Positions 60,558 to 64,000 of a stretch of DNA of 64,000 bases are shown here, one piece after another (position 1 is the first letter of the stretch; every line of letters begins with the position of its first letter). The notes under the pieces are model-generated. The model was not told the origin of the DNA. It worked only from the letters and a program-made list of their open reading frames with translations, and did no database searches. The translations under genes were made by a program, and so were the position numbers. Source of the DNA: Paenibacillus alvei DSM 29 (GTDB lineage: Bacteria; Bacillota; Bacilli; Paenibacillales; Paenibacillaceae); assembly GCF_000293805.1 (NCBI RefSeq), contig NZ_AMBZ01000005.1, forward strand, positions 372,001 through 436,000, written 5' to 3'.

Positions 60558-61709
60558 TTAAATGTGAACCGGCATCGGGTCTTCTTTTAACGCATTTTCC
60601 ACTACCCAACTGCGCCCCTCCTCGAACAGATAGACACGATGGACGAGCACATGTACCCAATCTCCTGTCTGCAGCATTGGTTTTTCTAATGAGCGATACG
60701 TCTTCAGTATCATATCGCCCACTTCAATGGCCACCATCCATTCACTGCCACGAAATTGTAGCGACTTTACCGTACCATGCACACATGCGGATGCCATCAT
60801 CAATTCGCCAGGCAATCCAACCTCAATATATTCGGGGCGAATAAGCGCCTTGAATGCTGCATCTTGAAGGGATGTATCCCGATCGTATTGAGGTTCTAAG
60901 CTGATGTGTGCAGAAGCAGAAATATTTGAAGAAGGGCTGCCTGACTGATGCAGCGATAAGGTCTCGAAGCCTCGCAAAGAGTCAAAATCTGAAATAATCG
61001 TTGATTCTCCAATAAATTCGGCCACGAAAGGTGTGTTTGGAGATTGATAAATATCCCAAGGTGTTCCTTTCTGTTCGACTCTCCCTTGATTGATGATCAT
61101 AATTTCATCAGCAACCTCAATGGCCTCATCCTGATCATGGGTTACGAAGATGGACGTAATCCCAACCCGTTCAATTAACTCCCGCAGCCAGCTGCGCAGT
61201 TCCTTGCGAATCTTAGCATCAATCGCAGCGAACGGCTCATCCAGCAGCAGCAGCTGAGGCTCTGGCGCCAAGGCGCGTGCAAAGGCGACTCGCTGCCGTT
61301 GGCCCCCGGACAATTGATGCGGATACCTGCGCTCCACACCAGTCAGTTCGATAAGCTCCAGCAGCTCCGTGACCCGCTCGCGAATACGCGCCTTAGGCCA
61401 TTTTTGAATGTTCAGCCCGAAGGCTATATTGTCATAAACCGTCATATGCTTGAACAATGCATACTGTTGAAATACGAAACCGATACCGCGCTGCTGGGGC
61501 GGAATCTCATTCATCCGCTTCCCTTGAAATCTAATCTCACCGCTGTCTGGTTGCTCCAAGCCAGCAAGCATGCGCAATACGGAAGTTTTCCCGCCGCCGC
61601 TAGGTCCAAGCAAGCCTATAAGCTGTCCTGCTTCAATGGAGAAGTTAACATCGCGCACCGCATGATACGATCCGAACCATTTGTTGAGCTGATTTACCTC
61701 AATATGCAT
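60558..61709 (-). CDS. cysA: Sulfate/thiosulfate ABC transporter ATPase CysA (383 aa)
   Basis: The ATG at 61709 (MHIEVNQLNKWFGSYHAVRD) is two bases after the cysW stop, with AAAGGAGTGCATTGACG as ribosome-binding site. It has Walker A GPSGGGKTSVLRMLAGLEQP, signature LSGGQRQRVAFARAL, Walker B LLLLDEPFAAIDA and FVTHDQDEAIEVAD. Residues about 240-383 form a TOBE-type regulatory domain, longer than usual, with a serine-rich insert (HQSGSPSSNISASAHISLEP). The gene order identifies the substrate as sulfate or thiosulfate. Confidence 0.92.
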   Translation of the reverse strand: MHIEVNQLNKWFGSYHAVRDVNFSIEAGQLIGLLGPSGGGKTSVLRMLAGLEQPDSGEIRFQGKRMNEIPPQQRGIGFVFQQYALFKHMTVYDNIAFGLNIQKWPKARIRERVTELLELIELTGVERRYPHQLSGGQRQRVAFARALAPEPQLLLLDEPFAAIDAKIRKELRSWLRELIERVGITSIFVTHDQDEAIEVADEIMIINQGRVEQKGTPWDIYQSPNTPFVAEFIGESTIISDFDSLRGFETLSLHQSGSPSSNISASAHISLEPQYDRDTSLQDAAFKALIRPEYIEVGLPGELMMASACVHGTVKSLQFRGSEWMVAIEVGDMILKTYRSLEKPMLQTGDWVHVLVHRVYLFEEGRSWVVENALKEDPMPVHI

Positions 61710-61711
61710 CG

Positions 61712-62629
61712 TCAATGCACTCCTTTGCGACCTGCATGACGCTTCGCCCATTCCATGACGAGCAGCAGGATGATGGAACTACATACAAGCACAAGTGCCA
61801 AGCTGCTGGCAGCCGCAATGTTGAAGTTCTCCACGTCTTGATACACTAATGTAGTTGCTGTCTGTGTTTTGTTCATGATATTGCCGGACACGACAAGAAT
61901 GGCGCCGAATTCCCCGAGGGAACGGGCAACGGTCAGCACGATTCCATAGATGACTCCCCAACGAATCGAAGGCCATGTAACCTTCCAGAAGGTAGTCCAA
62001 TCATACGCGCCGAGTGTAGATGCCGCCTCCTCCTGCTGCGTCCCTATTTCTTGAAGAACAGGAATAACTTCACGGATTAGCAGCGGGAACGTCACAAACA
62101 AAGTGGCAAGCACCATACCTGGAAACGCGTATACGATCTGAAATCCCATGTCTGCGAATAGTGTGCCAATCACTGTCTGGGGCCCTAACAAAAGCACAAT
62201 CATAAATCCGCCAATGATCGGAGACACCGCAAAAGGAAGATCAATGATAGCATTAAGCAAACGACGAGCGAGCCCGCTCATCCAGTTCCCTCTTACCAGT
62301 ACAATGGACAGCCATACTCCAAAGATGGCATTAAGCACCGTCACAACCGCTACAACAGCGGCTGTAACGCCAAGTGCATGAAGAGCCTCTGGTCTGCTAA
62401 GCGAAGCGAGAGCCGAGCTCCAGCCGCCATGGAAGGCACCCAGACACATTTGCAGTAAGGGAGCGATAAGCAGGGTGAAAAATACAGCGTACGTTAATAA
62501 AATGAGAAGCAGCTGCATCTTGGAGCGTGAATGAGATGAATGTGAAGCTGCAGTTAATGACGAGGCGGTCAAGAAGAGTTGCTGTTCTGTATATGATTTG
62601 GACTGGTGATTAGAAGTACGCTGTTTCAT
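61712..62629 (-). CDS. cysW: Sulfate ABC transporter permease CysW (305 aa)
   Basis: The ATG at 62629 follows CCGGAGGAACCCATC and overlaps the cysT stop by four bases. An N-terminal serine/threonine-rich cytoplasmic tail of about 30 residues (SYTEQQLFLTASSLTAASHS) precedes six membrane helices. FPGMVLATLFVTFPLLIREV and EEAASTLGAYDWTTFWKVTW then PSIRWGVIYGIVLTVARSLG with EFGAILVVSGN identify CysW. Confidence 0.92.
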   Translation of the reverse strand: MKQRTSNHQSKSYTEQQLFLTASSLTAASHSSHSRSKMQLLLILLTYAVFFTLLIAPLLQMCLGAFHGGWSSALASLSRPEALHALGVTAAVVAVVTVLNAIFGVWLSIVLVRGNWMSGLARRLLNAIIDLPFAVSPIIGGFMIVLLLGPQTVIGTLFADMGFQIVYAFPGMVLATLFVTFPLLIREVIPVLQEIGTQQEEAASTLGAYDWTTFWKVTWPSIRWGVIYGIVLTVARSLGEFGAILVVSGNIMNKTQTATTLVYQDVENFNIAAASSLALVLVCSSIILLLVMEWAKRHAGRKGVH

Positions 62630-63441
62630 GATGGGTTCCTCCGGTTCTGTATCCAATGAATCGCCCACAGGAATAGAAAAGATAACGTCAGCAATAAGAT
62701 AGACACGACAGCTGCTGCTTGGGGATGATCACTCTCTATTTCGCCGAAAATGTACACCGATGCAACAAGTGTTTTTCCTGGAATATTCCCAGCTACAAGC
62801 ACGACTGCTCCGAACTCTGCCATCGCTCGGGAGAAAGCCAGCATAGCCCCGCTTACGATGCCTGGACGCATGCGCGGCAGTGTGACGTGGAGGAACGTGT
62901 GCATGCGAGAAGCTCCCAGCGTATAAGAAGCCTCTTCTTCAGACCGATCTGCTTCCTCCAATAGCGGCTGAACCGCTCGAATGACAAAAGGGAAGGTGAC
63001 GAATACCATGGCCACGACAATTGCGGGCTCTGCAAATACGATTCTCCATCCCATTGACTCCGCCAGACGGCCAATGAAGCTTCCTGGTCCGAGCAGCAGC
63101 AGAATCATGAGCCCGCCGACAGCAGTCGGAAGTGCAAATGGAAGATCAACCAAGCTGTTCAACCACGCTCGCCCGACAAAACGGTACCGGTGGAGCACCC
63201 ATGCCGACATCGTCCCGATGACGACGTTGATGGCTGTAGCAATGAATGCAAGACGGAACGTAAATACGACTGACTGCCACGCAAGCGGCTCGATAAGACT
63301 GTCTACAAATGTCCCCCAACCTCCATAGAACGATTGGGCGTAAATACCTCCGAGAGGAATTACAACCAGTAAAAATACGTATAGAAGCAGCGTGGTTCGA
63401 AACCCCCACAACGCTCCGCGATAGCGCAGTACTGCGTTCAC
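62626..63441 (-). CDS. cysT: Sulfate ABC transporter permease CysT (271 aa)
   Basis: The start is a GTG at 63441 after GGGGGTACGAAG. Six transmembrane helices; the landmarks are LVDLPFALPTAVGGLMILLL, FVTFPFVIRAVQPLLEEADR, EEASYTLGASRMHTFLHVTL and FSRAMAEFGAVVLVAGNIPG. This is the first gene of the sulfate uptake operon and forms the channel with CysW. It has a well-placed promoter 80-100 bases upstream. Confidence 0.92.
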   Translation of the reverse strand: MNAVLRYRGALWGFRTTLLLYVFLLVVIPLGGIYAQSFYGGWGTFVDSLIEPLAWQSVVFTFRLAFIATAINVVIGTMSAWVLHRYRFVGRAWLNSLVDLPFALPTAVGGLMILLLLGPGSFIGRLAESMGWRIVFAEPAIVVAMVFVTFPFVIRAVQPLLEEADRSEEEASYTLGASRMHTFLHVTLPRMRPGIVSGAMLAFSRAMAEFGAVVLVAGNIPGKTLVASVYIFGEIESDHPQAAAVVSILLLTLSFLFLWAIHWIQNRRNPS

Positions 63442-63517
63442 CTTCGTACCCCCATTTACGTGATCTCACGCCTTATGCTTATTATTCCAACTTCTTTACT
63501 AGGTAATTGTTTTCATC

Positions 63518-63546
63518 ACTTTACCAAAAATAACGGACATCGTCAA
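63518..63546 (-). promoter_or_regulatory. Promoter of the cysTWAP operon
   Basis: TTGACG (63541-63546), 17 bp, TAAAGT (63518-63523) on the minus strand. No S-box or T-box was recognised in the ~75-base leader; a regulator-binding site of the CymR kind could overlap the AT-rich flanks but none was identified. The rest of 63442-63746 holds no gene. Confidence 0.7.
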
Positions 63547-63703
63547 TACCTAAGATTTGAAAAGCATACTCTCGCTTATCCAATTTGTAAGTGAACCTTA
63601 TGCAACTTATTCGAAACCCTTATGATAGGTGATAACCCATTTTTGCGTTATTGAGACGTTGATCCTTGGCCCATCTCATACTAAAGAACTGTTCACACAT
63701 AAT

Positions 63704-63740
63704 AAAAAGCCCGCCGATGGCATTGCCAGCATCTGACGGA
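63704..63740 (-). terminator. Imperfect terminator hairpin after the edge gene
   Basis: The arms CCGTCAGATG and CATCGGCGGG pair with mismatches around GGCAATGC and are followed by five T on the minus strand, just after the stop of the 80-residue gene. Confidence 0.45.
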
Positions 63741-63746
63741 CTTCCT

Positions 63747-63989
63747 TTAGGAATGTATCCACTTTTTAAAGAAGGTGACCCTCTTCTGCTCCGCATTCAT
63801 GCGAATGACATACCGCATTCCCAGCTCTGCATCCTGAAATAGAAAGATCCCTTTTTCCTTGTTCTTTTCATTCAAGACGTGGAGAGTACGTTCATTTGCT
63901 CGCAGCCGTTCCACAATGAACGATTGCGCCTTCTCCTGAAGCTCTGACACCTCATTTTCTTCTCTATCCAAGCCTATTGAAGGCATCAA
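63747..63989 (-). CDS. Small hypothetical protein at the window edge (about 80 aa, possibly longer)
   Basis: The frame ends at 63747 and reads MPSIGLDREENEVSELQEKA, SFIVERLRANERTLHVLNEK and GIFLFQDAELGMRYVIRMNA. It is soluble and charged, with a helical first half and a beta-rich second half. I do not recognise the family. The only ATG, at 63986, lacks a ribosome-binding site, and the frame remains open to the end of the window. The real start may therefore lie beyond 64000, and this may be the C-terminus of a longer protein. Confidence 0.5.
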   Translation of the reverse strand: MMPSIGLDREENEVSELQEKAQSFIVERLRANERTLHVLNEKNKEKGIFLFQDAELGMRYVIRMNAEQKRVTFFKKWIHS

Positions 63990-64000
63990 TAAACCGAGCT

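Noticed and set aside
63442-63746. S-box riboswitch before the sulfate operon
   Set aside because: The leader after the predicted promoter is only ~75 bases and shows none of the conserved S-box core.

Overview
The window reads as a Gram-positive, low-to-mid GC chromosome, most likely Paenibacillus or a close relative. The grounds are strong AGGAGG-type ribosome-binding sites, sigma-A-like promoters, Fur- and CcpA-type sites of the Bacillus pattern, an OpuC osmoprotectant operon in the Bacillus gene order, and siphophage tail genes of the Firmicute type. The genus is an inference from gene style; there is no rRNA or other marker here.

Region 1 (1-22.9 kb, all on the minus strand) is a siphophage tail module read right to left. 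It holds a zinc-ribbon protein of unknown role, a putative tail chaperone, the tail tube, small accessory genes (one a catalytic-domain-less tyrosine recombinase core-binding domain), a tape measure protein, Dit, a tail fibre, a Dit-like C-terminal protein, a very large tail spike, five tandem genes for exported stalk-domain proteins, a PAAR-like tip protein and a truncated minor structural gene. No terminase, portal or capsid gene lies upstream of the tail genes. The module abuts an ordinary efflux gene, so it is either a rearranged prophage or a headless, tailocin-like locus. Several of its genes are split by single-base frameshifts, mostly in A-tracts.

Region 2 (23-33.5 kb) is mixed chromosomal content: an MFS exporter, a frameshifted gene of unknown role, a secreted protein next to an ECF sigma factor, the opuCABCD osmoprotectant importer, a frameshifted XRE regulator with a small membrane protein behind a striking double-dyad operator, and a UPF0316 membrane protein.

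Region 3 (33.8-46 kb) is a cobalamin salvage and assembly locus in two transcription units. cobD-cbiZ-cbiB-cobC has its own promoter. btuF-btuC-btuD-cobT-cobU-cobS-cobQ is preceded by a promoter, a cobalamin riboswitch and an intrinsic terminator. Together they import corrinoids, remodel them and attach the lower ligand; no corrin-ring genes are present in the window.

Region 4 (46-64 kb) holds a small membrane protein, a nitroreductase under a Fur-box promoter divergent from a lipoate ligase, an amino-sugar cluster (RpiR regulator, sugar ABC importer with a cre site, ROK kinase, nanE), an EamA transporter, a HAD phosphatase, an MBL hydrolase, a glycerophosphodiesterase, the sulfate importer cysT-cysW-cysA-cysP, and a small gene at the edge.
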